This document shows, piece after piece, positions 24,352 through 33,809 of a stretch of 64,000 nt of DNA. The stretch is taken from contig JAVJSU010000007.1 in NCBI GenBank assembly GCA_040219275.1, forward strand, positions 62,001 to 126,000, read 5' to 3'. Position 1 is the stretch's first letter. Every line of letters starts with the position of its first letter. Position numbers and translations under genes: made by a program. The stretch is from JAVJSU01 sp040219275. GTDB taxonomy: Bacteria; Chloroflexota; Anaerolineae; Aggregatilineales; Phototrophicaceae. Below the pieces are notes generated by a model. It was not told where the DNA came from, did not search any database, and worked only from the letters and a program-made list of their open reading frames with translations.

Positions 24352-26490
24352 CTATTTTATCTCATGCACCCAGCCGAGGCTGATGCGCCCGCGTTCGACA
24401 TCCACGCTGAGGATTTCCACTTCCAGAATATCACTCACGCTCAGTTGCTCGCCGCGCGGAATTTGACTGCGATGCAATAAGCCATCCTGTTTCACGCCGA
24501 TGTCAATAAACGCGCCAAAGTCGACCACATTCCGCACTGTTCCGCTGAGGAGCATCCCCGTTTGCAGGGCTTCCATCGTCATCACATCACTACGCAATAA
24601 CGGCGCGGGCAGGTCTTCTCGCGGGTCACGTCCGGGACGGATCAATTGCTCGAAGATGTCCGTCAGGGTTGGCACGCCCGTCCCTAATTCTGTGGCAAGC
24701 TCGGCAATCGGCTGAGTCTGTCTCAAGGATTTGAGCGGTTCTTCGCGCTCGGTCAGGGCAACGTTCAGCGCCACTTTCGCCTTTTTGAGCACGGCTTTAG
24801 CGATATGATAACTTTCTGGATGGATGGCGCTGGCATCAAGGGGATTTTTTCCGTCACGGATGCGGAGGAATCCGGCGGATTGCTCATAGGCTTTGGGACC
24901 CAATCCGGCGATAGCTTTCAGAGCAGTGCGGTCACTAAACACGCCTGTAGTGTCACGATGCTCGACGATGCGCTCCGCAAGTTTCGGTCCAATTCCGGCG
25001 ACATGCGTCAAGAGGGCAACCGACGCGGTATTCACATCCACGCCGACGCGATTCACGGCGGTTTCCACCACGCCATCCAGCGTTTCCGCCAATTGTTTCT
25101 GGTTCACGTCATGCTGATACAAGCCAATGCCGATGGATTTCGGGTCAATTTTGACGAGTTCGGCGAGGGGATCAAGCACACGGCGGGCGATGGAGACTGC
25201 CCCGCGCAAAGTCACATCCAGATCAGGGAGTTCGGCGCGTGCCATCGGGCTAGCACTATACACACTCGCACCGGCTTCGTTGACCATCAAATAATGCACA
25301 TCGTCGCGGGCGGCGGTTAATTCAGCGACGAGGCGTTCCGTCTCACGCGATGCCGTCCCGTTACCGATGGCGATCAAAGTGACATGATGTGTGTCGATCA
25401 ACTCGCGCAGAGTCTCTAGCGCCTCATTCCAGCGCCGTTGCGGTTCGTGCGGATAGATGTTTGCTGTCGCCAGCACTTTTCCGGTGGCATCAATCACGGC
25501 GATTTTACAGCCGGTGCGATAGGCGGGGTCTAAGCCAAGCACAATATGACCCGTGAGCGGCGGCTGATTGAGCAATCCGCGCAGATTAACGGCGAAGACC
25601 TGTATGGCGTGGGCTTCTGCGTTTTCGGTGAGCGTCGTTCGCACATCGCGTTCAATCGCAGGCAATAACAGACGTTTACCTGCATCGGCGATTGCTAAAG
25701 TCATCTGTTCGGCAAGCGGTGAGCGGTTATCGGGACGGAATTCGTATTGGACAGGAGAGAGCCAATCGCGCTCGGCAAGCTCCATTTTTACCTTCAAGAT
25801 TTTCTCAGATTCGCCACGATTGATCGCCAAAATTTGATAGGGTTGCAGACGATCTACGCGCCCGTTAAAGGCATAATAGGTTTCGTAGACTGCTTTTTCG
25901 TCGTGCGCGTCGTCAATTTTTTCGCTGGATAGGACTGCCCACTTCAAGGCTTTGTCCCGCACCGTGCCACGAATGCCGGCATGATCGTTGATGGTTTCCG
26001 CCACAATATCGCGTGCTCCGGCAAATGCGTCCTCTACGGTTGGCACTTCGTCATTAAGATAAGGCGCGGCGAGTTCGTCTAATGTTTGGCGCGTGCGGGT
26101 TTGCGCGAGGATGTGATCCGCCAATCCCTCCAAGCCTTTCTCACGGGCAATGCTGGCGCGGGTGCGGCGTTTGGGGCGATAGGGCAGATAGAGGTCTTCG
26201 AGCGCGGTCATCGTCTGAACGGCGTTGATCTGTGCGGCGAGTTCCGGCGTGAGCTTGCCCTGTTCTTCGATGGATGCGAGGATGGTCTGACGGCGGTCAT
26301 CCAGTGCACGCATCCGGTTGAGCGTCTCTTCTAAGCGGCGAATTTGATCTTCATCCAAGCCTCCGGTCAGCTCCTTGCGATAGCGAGCGATGAAGGGCAG
26401 GGTGTTGCCCGCGTCCAGCAGGTCGATGGTGGTCTTCACCTGCGCCGGACGAATATTGAGGTCTTTTGCGATTTGTGTGCTGTAATCCAC
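24352..26490 (-). CDS. tex: Tex-family S1 RNA-binding protein
   Basis: 712 residues with a GTG start at 26490 and AGGA 8 nt upstream. Domains in order: N-terminal helical Tex domain ('LPFIARYRKELTGGLDEDQIR'), YqgF/RuvC-like domain beginning 'VLGLDPAYRTGCKIAVID' (~residue 320), helix-hairpin-helix repeats ('HVAGIGPKLAERIVEHR', 'AIAGLGPKAYEQSAGFLRI'), and a C-terminal S1 domain ('VRNVVDFGAFIDIGVKQDGLLH'). Tex is a conserved nucleic-acid-binding transcription accessory factor. Length is somewhat below the usual ~720-780 residues but no domain is missing. Confidence 0.95.
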   Translation of the reverse strand: MDYSTQIAKDLNIRPAQVKTTIDLLDAGNTLPFIARYRKELTGGLDEDQIRRLEETLNRMRALDDRRQTILASIEEQGKLTPELAAQINAVQTMTALEDLYLPYRPKRRTRASIAREKGLEGLADHILAQTRTRQTLDELAAPYLNDEVPTVEDAFAGARDIVAETINDHAGIRGTVRDKALKWAVLSSEKIDDAHDEKAVYETYYAFNGRVDRLQPYQILAINRGESEKILKVKMELAERDWLSPVQYEFRPDNRSPLAEQMTLAIADAGKRLLLPAIERDVRTTLTENAEAHAIQVFAVNLRGLLNQPPLTGHIVLGLDPAYRTGCKIAVIDATGKVLATANIYPHEPQRRWNEALETLRELIDTHHVTLIAIGNGTASRETERLVAELTAARDDVHYLMVNEAGASVYSASPMARAELPDLDVTLRGAVSIARRVLDPLAELVKIDPKSIGIGLYQHDVNQKQLAETLDGVVETAVNRVGVDVNTASVALLTHVAGIGPKLAERIVEHRDTTGVFSDRTALKAIAGLGPKAYEQSAGFLRIRDGKNPLDASAIHPESYHIAKAVLKKAKVALNVALTEREEPLKSLRQTQPIAELATELGTGVPTLTDIFEQLIRPGRDPREDLPAPLLRSDVMTMEALQTGMLLSGTVRNVVDFGAFIDIGVKQDGLLHRSQIPRGEQLSVSDILEVEILSVDVERGRISLGWVHEIK

Positions 26491-26640
26491 GACACGTTCC
26501 TAATTTTTGAAGTAGTGTCGCTAAAATTGTGCTAAATAACAAGCGTGGGTCATGCGACGGTGGTCTTCAATGTTGCTTACCTTGACCTAATCTATAACAG
26601 AACAAAAGTGTTATTTTTTGCGCGGATATTACCTGAATTG

Positions 26641-26649
26641 TGATATAAT
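26641..26649 (+). promoter_or_regulatory. Extended -10 promoter of the LuxR gene
   Basis: TG-A-TATAAT, a consensus extended -10, lies 39 nt before the ATG at 26688. No good -35 is seen at 17 bp. The same GTGATATA-(A/C)-T form occurs before the DEAD-box helicase. Confidence 0.6.
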
Positions 26650-26687
26650 CGGGCGAACAGTCGTATGGCTTAGTGGGATTCATACCG

Positions 26688-29294
26688 ATGGAGCAACGCA
26701 TCCAAACGCAGACCTCGTTTATTGGTCGAGCACAAGAAATCGAAGAAATTAGCGCACTGCTCGATAATCCATCGTGTCGCTTATTGACGTTGGTGGGTCC
26801 CGGAGGCATCGGTAAGACACGGCTTGCACGGGAAGTCGCCAGCCAAAAGCAGTCCATATTTAACAACGGCATCTTTTTTGTCCCACTTGCGTCAATCACC
26901 CGTGCTGACGATGTGCTAACAATCATTACAGAAGCTATGCCCTTTGGTTTGCAACAGGATACCCGTACCCCACAGGAACAATTTTTTGATTATCTGCGCG
27001 AACAACGCCACAAACATTTTCTGGTGGTGCTGGATAATCTTGAACACATCCTCGATAGCGTGACGATCATTTCTGAAATGTTAGCGGCGACGGACAACCT
27101 AAAAATTCTCGTGACCTCCCGCGAGGCGCTGAATCTTCAGGAAGAGTGGGTGCGTCAGGTGCAGGGTCTATCCTATCCTGAGCACATCAACGGCACACCG
27201 CCGGAGGCTTTTGGGGCGGTACAGTTATTTTTGGAACGTGCGCGGCGCATTCGCGGAAATTTCCGTCTTGATGAGGACTATCCGAGCGTGGTGGAAATTT
27301 GCCAATTGGTGGACGGGATGCCACTGGCGATTGAACTGGCGGTGGGCTGGCTTAAAACGTTGCAACCCGCCGATATTGCGCGTGAAATTCGCCGCAACAC
27401 CGACATTCTTGAAACCCGTTCGCGCAATTTGCCGGAGCGCCACCGCAATATACGTTCCGTATTTCAGCACTCATGGCAATTGCTTACTGAAAACGAACGC
27501 GATGTATTCAAAAAGTTATCGTTCTTTCGGGCTGGGTTCACCCGTGAAGCGGCGGAGATCGTCGCCGGAGCATCGCTGTATACATTGGCAGGTTTGGTCG
27601 ATAAGTCGCTGATCCGGTTGGGTGCAAACGGGCGCTATGATGTCCATGAATTGCTCCGTCAGTATGGGGCAGAACAACTCGACAGCGCACAAATCAACGT
27701 AACTCAACGCGCGTATATCGACTATTATCTGGGTATGTTGCGTCAGCTTGAGGCTGATATTAAAGCCCATCATCAGATGGAGGCATTGGATACCATCGCT
27801 GATGATTTTGATAATATACGAAACGCATGGCTGATGGCTGTAGAGCAAGGCCATTTTGAGGCGCTCAATGGTGCGGTGGAGAGCCTACATTTTTTCGCCG
27901 ATATGCGCGGGCGCTATGTGGAAGTGGTGACACTCCTGCATACGGCTATTGAGTGTTTCCCCCCGTCGCCAACGATGGAGCAGAACATCGTTTTGCATCG
28001 CATCCACGCACGTTTGATTCGGCTGATTTTTCTGGGCAATTTACGTATAGATTTTGATCCTAGAATGCAGATGGACGCGTGTTTAAAGATAGCCTATGAA
28101 TCTGAAGATCAGGCGGAGATCGCGTATTGTTTGTTGGTTTCTGGGCTGGTTGATATGTTTGAGGACAATAGACAGTCGCAACGTTTTCAGGAAAGCCTCG
28201 CCATTTATGAGGCGCTCGGCGACCCGTTTTATGAAGCAGAGGCGATGATCTGGGTCGCGTGTCTTGTATGGAACGACGAGGCGTTTAATAAGAGCTTCGC
28301 TATGCGCCGTGAATTGGGAGATTATAACGGTATTGCATGGTTGATGTTGATGCAGGTCGAGGGTGCGCTGGAAGAAATGAATTATGGTGAGGTGGAGAAA
28401 TATGCACGTGAGTCACTCGCGTTAATGCGTAAGATTGGTAGCTTAAAAGGGGTGGTTCAATCTATATTTAAACTTGCCCCTCTTCTTTTCTTGAAGGGCG
28501 ATTTTGAAGAAGCACGCACCTTGATTGAACAAATGCGTGATCTTGCGGATGAGACTAACAATCTCGATGGCAAAATGCTCTCGTCAGGTTTGTACGCTTT
28601 CATCATTAGTGTGATGGACGAAAATTATGCACAGGGGCAGATTGAAGCGCAGAAAAACCATCGAATTTCACTATTACGATTTTTCGGCTGGAATTATATG
28701 GTGGCACGCTGGGGCGGTGCTGTAGCGTCGTGCGGATTAGGCGATTATGCTTCGGCAAGGGCGGAATACGGCGGATTTATCAAAGAAAAGCATCAAGATC
28801 CCGGACATGCTACGGTATGCCTGGCATTAGAAGCGGCGGCGCGTAACCATGAAGGCAAGTTTGAAGAAGCGAGTGAATTACTCGGTCTGGCGTTTAATCA
28901 ACCCGCAGAAACGAGCGGTTGGTTGCATCGTTGGCAGTTAATTTCTCGGTTGCAGGACAGTTTAAAATTACAACTCGGTGACACCGTGTTCAATCAGGCA
29001 TGGGAACGTGGCGCAGAATTTGATGTTGCGACGATCGTCCGCGCTATTCTGGGTGAAACTGATAGCGATACACGGCAAAAACACGCCAATCTCGCGCTGA
29101 TCGAACCCTTGAGTGATCGTGAGTTGGAGGTACTCGGTCTGATTGTGGATGGGCTTACGAATCGTGATATTGCGGAACGGTTGGTGCTTTCTGTTGGCAC
29201 GGTCAAGGTTCATGCGCGCAATATTTACGGCAAGCTCAACGTCAATAGCCGGACGCAAGCCGTGGCGATGGCATCTCGATACAATCTGCTGTAG
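26688..29294 (+). CDS. Large LuxR-family regulator with NB-ARC ATPase and TPR region
   Basis: 868 residues from the ATG at 26688; a GTG start 15 nt upstream is possible. Residues ~10-330 form an AP/NB-ARC ATPase: P-loop 'LVGPGGIGKTRLAREVA', Walker B 'HFLVVLDNLEHIL', 'LVTSREAL', and 'DGMPLAIELA'. Residues ~340-790 are helical TPR-like repeats that probably sense a ligand or partner. The C-terminal LuxR domain reads 'LSDRELEVLGLIVDGLTNRDIAERL'. STAND/MalT-like proteins of this kind activate transcription on ligand binding. It is divergent from tex; a small unknown gene follows. Confidence 0.93.
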   Translation: MEQRIQTQTSFIGRAQEIEEISALLDNPSCRLLTLVGPGGIGKTRLAREVASQKQSIFNNGIFFVPLASITRADDVLTIITEAMPFGLQQDTRTPQEQFFDYLREQRHKHFLVVLDNLEHILDSVTIISEMLAATDNLKILVTSREALNLQEEWVRQVQGLSYPEHINGTPPEAFGAVQLFLERARRIRGNFRLDEDYPSVVEICQLVDGMPLAIELAVGWLKTLQPADIAREIRRNTDILETRSRNLPERHRNIRSVFQHSWQLLTENERDVFKKLSFFRAGFTREAAEIVAGASLYTLAGLVDKSLIRLGANGRYDVHELLRQYGAEQLDSAQINVTQRAYIDYYLGMLRQLEADIKAHHQMEALDTIADDFDNIRNAWLMAVEQGHFEALNGAVESLHFFADMRGRYVEVVTLLHTAIECFPPSPTMEQNIVLHRIHARLIRLIFLGNLRIDFDPRMQMDACLKIAYESEDQAEIAYCLLVSGLVDMFEDNRQSQRFQESLAIYEALGDPFYEAEAMIWVACLVWNDEAFNKSFAMRRELGDYNGIAWLMLMQVEGALEEMNYGEVEKYARESLALMRKIGSLKGVVQSIFKLAPLLFLKGDFEEARTLIEQMRDLADETNNLDGKMLSSGLYAFIISVMDENYAQGQIEAQKNHRISLLRFFGWNYMVARWGGAVASCGLGDYASARAEYGGFIKEKHQDPGHATVCLALEAAARNHEGKFEEASELLGLAFNQPAETSGWLHRWQLISRLQDSLKLQLGDTVFNQAWERGAEFDVATIVRAILGETDSDTRQKHANLALIEPLSDRELEVLGLIVDGLTNRDIAERLVLSVGTVKVHARNIYGKLNVNSRTQAVAMASRYNLL

Positions 29295-29413
29295 CCTGCC
29301 TACCTCTCAAAATACCCCCTCTGAACCCCTAAGATACCACTTTAGGGTGATTACACTATACCCCTCGCTCACATATGATAACTACATCAATCGTGTGAGG
29401 GGAAAGTCTAAAA

Positions 29414-29698
29414 ATGATGAACAACTTACTGAAAAAACTGGACGCAACATTCGGGCGTTGGATTGACAACATGGACGGTCAGTTGCAAGCGCCGATCAAT
29501 CACGCCATGAGTGGTGAGGTTTTCGTACATGGTGTAGATCAACGCCCGCAATACGAACAGATCATCGTCGAGCAGGACGCTCCGGCGCACCCGTCGAATA
29601 TATCGGGCGGGGATCGCGCTCAAGCGCCCATCACCGCGGAATGCGACCGACTCAACGCGCCGAGATTGCGCCCATCGGATAAGCCGCAAACAGCCTGA
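29414..29698 (+). CDS. Small hypothetical protein downstream of the LuxR regulator
   Basis: 94 residues. The first ~35 residues look helical and amphipathic ('LLKKLDATFGRWIDNM'); the rest is polar and probably disordered, rich in Pro, Asp and Arg. A purine-rich AGGGGAAAG tract lies upstream of the ATG, and a good terminator follows 20 nt after the stop. I do not recognise the family. The flanking signals make it plausible as a real gene, but codon evidence alone is weak. Confidence 0.5.
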   Translation: MMNNLLKKLDATFGRWIDNMDGQLQAPINHAMSGEVFVHGVDQRPQYEQIIVEQDAPAHPSNISGGDRAQAPITAECDRLNAPRLRPSDKPQTA

Positions 29699-29717
29699 TC
29701 AATGACTGAGTAAAGTG

Positions 29718-29750
29718 AGAGTTGGCTCGACAAAAGGGCTAACTCTTTTT
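29718..29750 (+). terminator. Intrinsic terminator
   Basis: Arms AGAGTTGGCT and GGCTAACTCT (two G-T pairs) around a short loop, followed by TTTTTG. It sits between the small gene and the convergent OYE-type operon. Confidence 0.75.
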
Positions 29751-29766
29751 GTCTACAACAAGCAGG

Positions 29767-31725
29767 CTAAATTTTCCAGCCAACTTGATGCCCATCCCAG
29801 ATTGCTTCTAAGGCATTACGAGGCGATAAGCAATCACCGACGAGGTGTACTTCAGGGACAAGGTCTAATAAGATCGTGTGCAGGCTGGTCTTCGCTTTGA
29901 GCGGCATTGCCATCACGATGGAGTCGATTCCGTTTAAAGTTTCCGTGAATCCACCTTGCACATAATGGAGCGTGTTGCCTTCTGCATGGGTAATTCGTGC
30001 GCGGGGGATGATGCGGATTTTGAGATTGGCAAAGCGTTCCATAACGCCTACAAAATTGATCTTCGGGATGTCTCCGCCTGTGTTCTCGTCTTTGGTGAGC
30101 ACGAAAACCGTTTTGCCTTGCTTCGCTAAATGTTCTGCGGTGGCTGTTGCCCGATAATGTCGAACACCATCAATCAGTACAACACGCTCTCCAAGATTTG
30201 CTGTATCACTAAGTACCTGTTCCACCGTGAAAATTTGATCGGCAGGGAAGCCTTGAATCGCATGTTGTGCTGGTGTTGCACCTGTTGCCAGAATAGCGAC
30301 ATCAGGGGCGTGTGATTGAATAAGCTCAGCAGTCACGCGGGTATTGAGCTGAACAGATACGGCTAATTGGTCGAGCATATGCACCCGCCAGCGTACCGTG
30401 TCGTAAAATTCTGCACGTTCCGGCACGCGTACTAAGGTGTTAATTTGCCCGCCAAGACGATCACTTGCTTCGTACAAGGTGACATGATGCCCGCGTTTTT
30501 TGGCGATGATGGCGGCTTCCATACCGGCGACACCACCGCCGATAATCATGACGTTTTTTGGCCGATCTACCCGTGTCATGTTGCTTTCACTTCCCCATGT
30601 ACGTTCATGACCGACGGCGGGATTTTGTAAGCATGACATGGTGTTCCGCTTGTGGATTTGATCCGCACAACCTTGATTACAACTGATGCACAGGCGAATA
30701 TCAGCAAGCCGATTTTCCTGCGCTTTAACCACAAGGTCAGGATCAGCGATATGTGCGCGGGTCATGCCGACCATATCTGCCGCGCTGGACGCGAGAATTT
30801 CTTCCGCCTGAACCGGATCAAGGATGCGCCCGACGGTGAACACGGGCATGGTTGCATCTACCGAGTCTTTAATCGCGGCGGAGAGATAGGTAAAGGGCGC
30901 ACGCTCAAAGTGCATATCGGGGATCATCGTCTGGAAGCTGTGCGGATTATAGTTGCTCTGCGAGACGGACAGATAATCAAGTTGATTTGTTTCGCTGAGT
31001 AAGCGAGCGATCCCGCTCATCTGCGTAATGTCGAGTCCTCCTTCGGTAAATTCTTCGCCACTAAGCCGAAAACCAACGACAAATGCCTGCCCCACTTCCT
31101 GCCGTACCGCGTCGATGACTTCAAACGCAAATCGTAAGCGATTCTGCAAGCTCCCCCCGTAATCGTCTTCACGGTGATTGCTCCACGGGGACATGAATTG
31201 CTGAATCAGATAGCCGTGTGCGCCGTGAATCTCGACTCCGTCCATGCCACCTTGCTTCGCATTTCCGGCGGTAATGACGAAATGTTCGATAATTTCGCGG
31301 ATTTCAGCCTGCGTCATTTCATGCGGGACAACTTTGTTAATCGGACACGGAATTGGCGAACACGACCACGGCGGCGTGCGACTGTATCCGGGGTAAATTT
31401 GCCGTCCCATGTGTAAAATCTGCCCGATGATTTTGCCACCGTGTTCATGGACAGCATCGCTCATTTGCTGAAACATGGGCACGACTTCGGGTTTAAACGC
31501 CATGATGTTCAACGGTGAATTGAGCGTGGTCGGATGAATCCGCAATGCGCCGATGATGATTAATCCTGCGCCGCCTTTTGCCCGTTCGCCATAATACGCC
31601 ACGTCTTTATCGGTGGGGATGCCGTCCTCGCTGAAATTGGTGGTGTGTGCCGTAACCATCACGCGATTTTTGACGTGTAATTGACCAATCTGAATCGGAC
31701 TCAGTAAGGTTTTAAATGTGGACAT
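29767..31725 (-). CDS. NADH:flavin oxidoreductase / 2,4-dienoyl-CoA-reductase-like Fe-S flavoprotein
   Basis: 652 residues, the full FadH/BaiCD-type length. Residues ~1-345 form an Old Yellow Enzyme FMN barrel ('GVEIHGAHGYLIQQFMSPW', 'HREDDYGG'). A 4Fe-4S loop follows with 'CISCNQGC' and a fourth Cys in 'MSCLQNP'. Residues ~385-650 form FAD/NAD(P)-binding domains ('NVMIIGGGVAGMEAAIIA', 'LYEASDRLGGQ'). The family reduces activated C=C bonds of enoates or enoyl-CoAs. It is the last gene of the liv-containing operon, 17 nt after the flavin reductase. Confidence 0.93.
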   Translation of the reverse strand: MSTFKTLLSPIQIGQLHVKNRVMVTAHTTNFSEDGIPTDKDVAYYGERAKGGAGLIIIGALRIHPTTLNSPLNIMAFKPEVVPMFQQMSDAVHEHGGKIIGQILHMGRQIYPGYSRTPPWSCSPIPCPINKVVPHEMTQAEIREIIEHFVITAGNAKQGGMDGVEIHGAHGYLIQQFMSPWSNHREDDYGGSLQNRLRFAFEVIDAVRQEVGQAFVVGFRLSGEEFTEGGLDITQMSGIARLLSETNQLDYLSVSQSNYNPHSFQTMIPDMHFERAPFTYLSAAIKDSVDATMPVFTVGRILDPVQAEEILASSAADMVGMTRAHIADPDLVVKAQENRLADIRLCISCNQGCADQIHKRNTMSCLQNPAVGHERTWGSESNMTRVDRPKNVMIIGGGVAGMEAAIIAKKRGHHVTLYEASDRLGGQINTLVRVPERAEFYDTVRWRVHMLDQLAVSVQLNTRVTAELIQSHAPDVAILATGATPAQHAIQGFPADQIFTVEQVLSDTANLGERVVLIDGVRHYRATATAEHLAKQGKTVFVLTKDENTGGDIPKINFVGVMERFANLKIRIIPRARITHAEGNTLHYVQGGFTETLNGIDSIVMAMPLKAKTSLHTILLDLVPEVHLVGDCLSPRNALEAIWDGHQVGWKI

Positions 31726-31742
31726 CGGGCTTTCCGGTCAAC

Positions 31743-32381
31743 TTATAAATCGGTGGTGTTGTCTATTTTGTGGAAGCGGGTCATATCAAATAGATCGCGG
31801 GTGTGGGTGTAATGGGTGCCGCCCATACGCCCGACGGATTGCAAGGCGGTCTGGTCTATTTTGTGATTGCCCAGATAGACCGATTCATGGACATGAATCA
31901 TCAGCACATTACACAGCATCAAATCGCTATGACCGAGATCGTTTTTGAGCGTGACCACCTGATTCAGCGTGCATTCAAATTGAATGGGACTCTCTTTTAC
32001 GCGCATCGGGCGGACGATTTCTGAGGGAATGGGTGTGAGTCCGGCTTCGATAAATTCGTCGACATGCGGTGCGAATCCTTTAGAAGTCGTGTTCATCGCG
32101 TGAACCGTCGCATCTGTGACCACATTGACCACACATTCGCCGTTCGCCATCAAATTGTTATATGTGTCTTTATAGCCACGGTCATCATCTGCATAGGCGA
32201 CGGTGAAGCCAAGCGTGGGCGGCATGACGGCGATGCCATTGAAGAAACTGAACGGGGCGAGATTCGGCTCACCTTCCGCGCTGAGGGTGCTGACCCATGC
32301 AATCGGGCGGGGGACAATTGCCCCTGTCATCAAATTGTAGGATTCTTTTTTGGTGAGGGTGCTCGTCATGAAACTCGGCAT
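31743..32381 (-). CDS. Flavin reductase family (FMN-binding split-barrel) protein
   Basis: 212 residues. The split-barrel pattern is seen in 'LMTGAIVPRPIAWVSTLSAEGEPNLAPFSFFNGIAVMPPTLGF', followed by 'NLMANGECVVNVV'. Members supply reduced FMN/FAD to monooxygenases or act as flavin-dependent oxidoreductases. AGGA within the end of livF precedes the ATG by 8 nt, and only 2 nt separate the genes, so they are cotranscribed and coupled. It may serve the flavoenzymes of the same operon. Confidence 0.9.
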   Translation of the reverse strand: MPSFMTSTLTKKESYNLMTGAIVPRPIAWVSTLSAEGEPNLAPFSFFNGIAVMPPTLGFTVAYADDDRGYKDTYNNLMANGECVVNVVTDATVHAMNTTSKGFAPHVDEFIEAGLTPIPSEIVRPMRVKESPIQFECTLNQVVTLKNDLGHSDLMLCNVLMIHVHESVYLGNHKIDQTALQSVGRMGGTHYTHTRDLFDMTRFHKIDNTTDL

Positions 32382-32383
32382 GA

Positions 32384-33088
32384 TTAAAGTCCTAAATAGG
32401 CGCTACGGATGCGCGGATCGTTCAGCAATTCTTCGCCTGTGCCGGAGAGATTGATACTGCCGTGCTCCATCACATAGCCACGTTGTGCCATGCGGAGCGT
32501 TTGCACGGCGTTTTGCTCCACTATGAGTACAGTTGTCCCCTGTGCGTTGATCGTCCGTACCACCTCGAAAATATTCTGCACCAGCATCGGCGCGAGTCCC
32601 AGCGAGGGTTCGTCTAGCATCAGCAATTTCGGTTCGGTCATTAATGCCCGCCCGATGGCTAGCATTTGTTGCTCGCCACCACTGAGCGTCCCCGCCATTT
32701 GGGTTTTGCGTTCTTCAAGGCGCGGGAACATCGTAAAGACATATTTGAGATTTTCAGGACGGCGGGCGCGTACCGAACGGATAAATCCGCCCAATTCGAG
32801 ATTTTCCAGCACGCTCAGGCGCGGAAAGAGTTTACGCCCTTCCGCGACTTGAATCAGTCCCGCTTCGACGATTTTATTGGATGTCCAATAGGTGATGTCC
32901 TGCCCGTTATAGAGGATGCGCCCACCACGCGGGCGGATCAGGCTAGAGATGGCTTTGATGGTCGTCGTTTTGCCTGCGCCGTTCGCGCCGATGAGGGCGA
33001 CTATCTCGCCTTGCTTGATTTCCAGCGAGACATCATATAACACCTGCACATCATCATAACCGGCTTGAAGGTGCTCAATCGTTAGCAA
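32384..33088 (-). CDS. livF: Branched-chain-amino-acid-type ABC transporter ATPase LivF
   Basis: 234 residues. A TTG start at 33088 with AAGGAG 7 nt upstream is used, inside the 3' end of livG (14-nt overlap). Walker A is 'GANGAGKTTTIKAI', the signature 'LSGGEQQMLAIGRALM', and Walker B 'LLMLDEPSLGLAP'. The 'EPSLGLAP' form is characteristic of LivF. It powers the HAAT-type importer encoded by the flanking genes. HAAT importers also carry amides, urea and aromatic acids. Confidence 0.94.
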   Translation of the reverse strand: MLTIEHLQAGYDDVQVLYDVSLEIKQGEIVALIGANGAGKTTTIKAISSLIRPRGGRILYNGQDITYWTSNKIVEAGLIQVAEGRKLFPRLSVLENLELGGFIRSVRARRPENLKYVFTMFPRLEERKTQMAGTLSGGEQQMLAIGRALMTEPKLLMLDEPSLGLAPMLVQNIFEVVRTINAQGTTVLIVEQNAVQTLRMAQRGYVMEHGSINLSGTGEELLNDPRIRSAYLGL

Positions 33089-33809
33089 ACTCGAACTCCT
33101 TCCCTAGATAGGCTTCGATGACCGCGCTATCGCTGGCAATTTTCTGTGGATTATCAATGGCGATCAACTGCCCGTGATGCAATACCGCAACGCGATCTGA
33201 GAGCGTCATGATCGCTTGCATGACGTGCTCAATCACGAGGAGCGTCAGGTGATAATGGTCTTTGATCTGCTTGATGACCTGCACGATTTGTCGGCTTTCT
33301 GTGGGGGTTAAGCCCGCCATGACTTCATCGAGCAACATCAAGCGCGGTTCGGTGGCGAGGGCGCGGGCAAGTTCTAACCGTTTGCGCCCTGAAGTGGTCA
33401 AATTTTTTGCCGGACGTTCCGCATGGTCGCTGAGTCCCACAAAATCGACGATTTCACGCGCTTTTGCCTCGGCATCTCTGGCGTTGCGATTGCGTAAAAA
33501 TGCGCCGACCTTGACGTTATCGACGACGTTCAAGGCGGCGAATGGTTTGACGATCTGAAACGTCCGCGCTAATCCAAGCTGACAGACCTCATGCGGTTGC
33601 ATCCCTATGAGCGTGCGTCCATCAAATGTGATGTCGCCTTCTTCGGGAATATGTGTGCCGCTGATGGCGTTAAATAGGGTGGTTTTGCCTGCGCCATTCG
33701 GACCGATCAGACCGAGCACTTCGCCTTCTTCGATGGTTAAAGACACATTATCGACGGCGACCAATCCGCCAAATCGTTTGGTGACGTTGCTTACGGTGAG
33801 CAAGCTCAT
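33075..33809 (-). CDS. livG: Branched-chain-amino-acid-type ABC transporter ATPase LivG
   Basis: 244 residues. Walker A is 'GPNGAGKTTLFNAISG' and Walker B 'LMLLDEVMAGLTPTE'. The ABC signature is unusual: 'LTTSGRKRLELARAL' where LSGGQ is usual, a variant known in part of the LivG family. The second ATPase of the importer. AGGAGG lies 7 nt before the ATG. It overlaps livM by 4 nt upstream and livF by 14 nt downstream. Confidence 0.94.
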   Translation of the reverse strand: MSLLTVSNVTKRFGGLVAVDNVSLTIEEGEVLGLIGPNGAGKTTLFNAISGTHIPEEGDITFDGRTLIGMQPHEVCQLGLARTFQIVKPFAALNVVDNVKVGAFLRNRNARDAEAKAREIVDFVGLSDHAERPAKNLTTSGRKRLELARALATEPRLMLLDEVMAGLTPTESRQIVQVIKQIKDHYHLTLLVIEHVMQAIMTLSDRVAVLHHGQLIAIDNPQKIASDSAVIEAYLGKEFEFAND

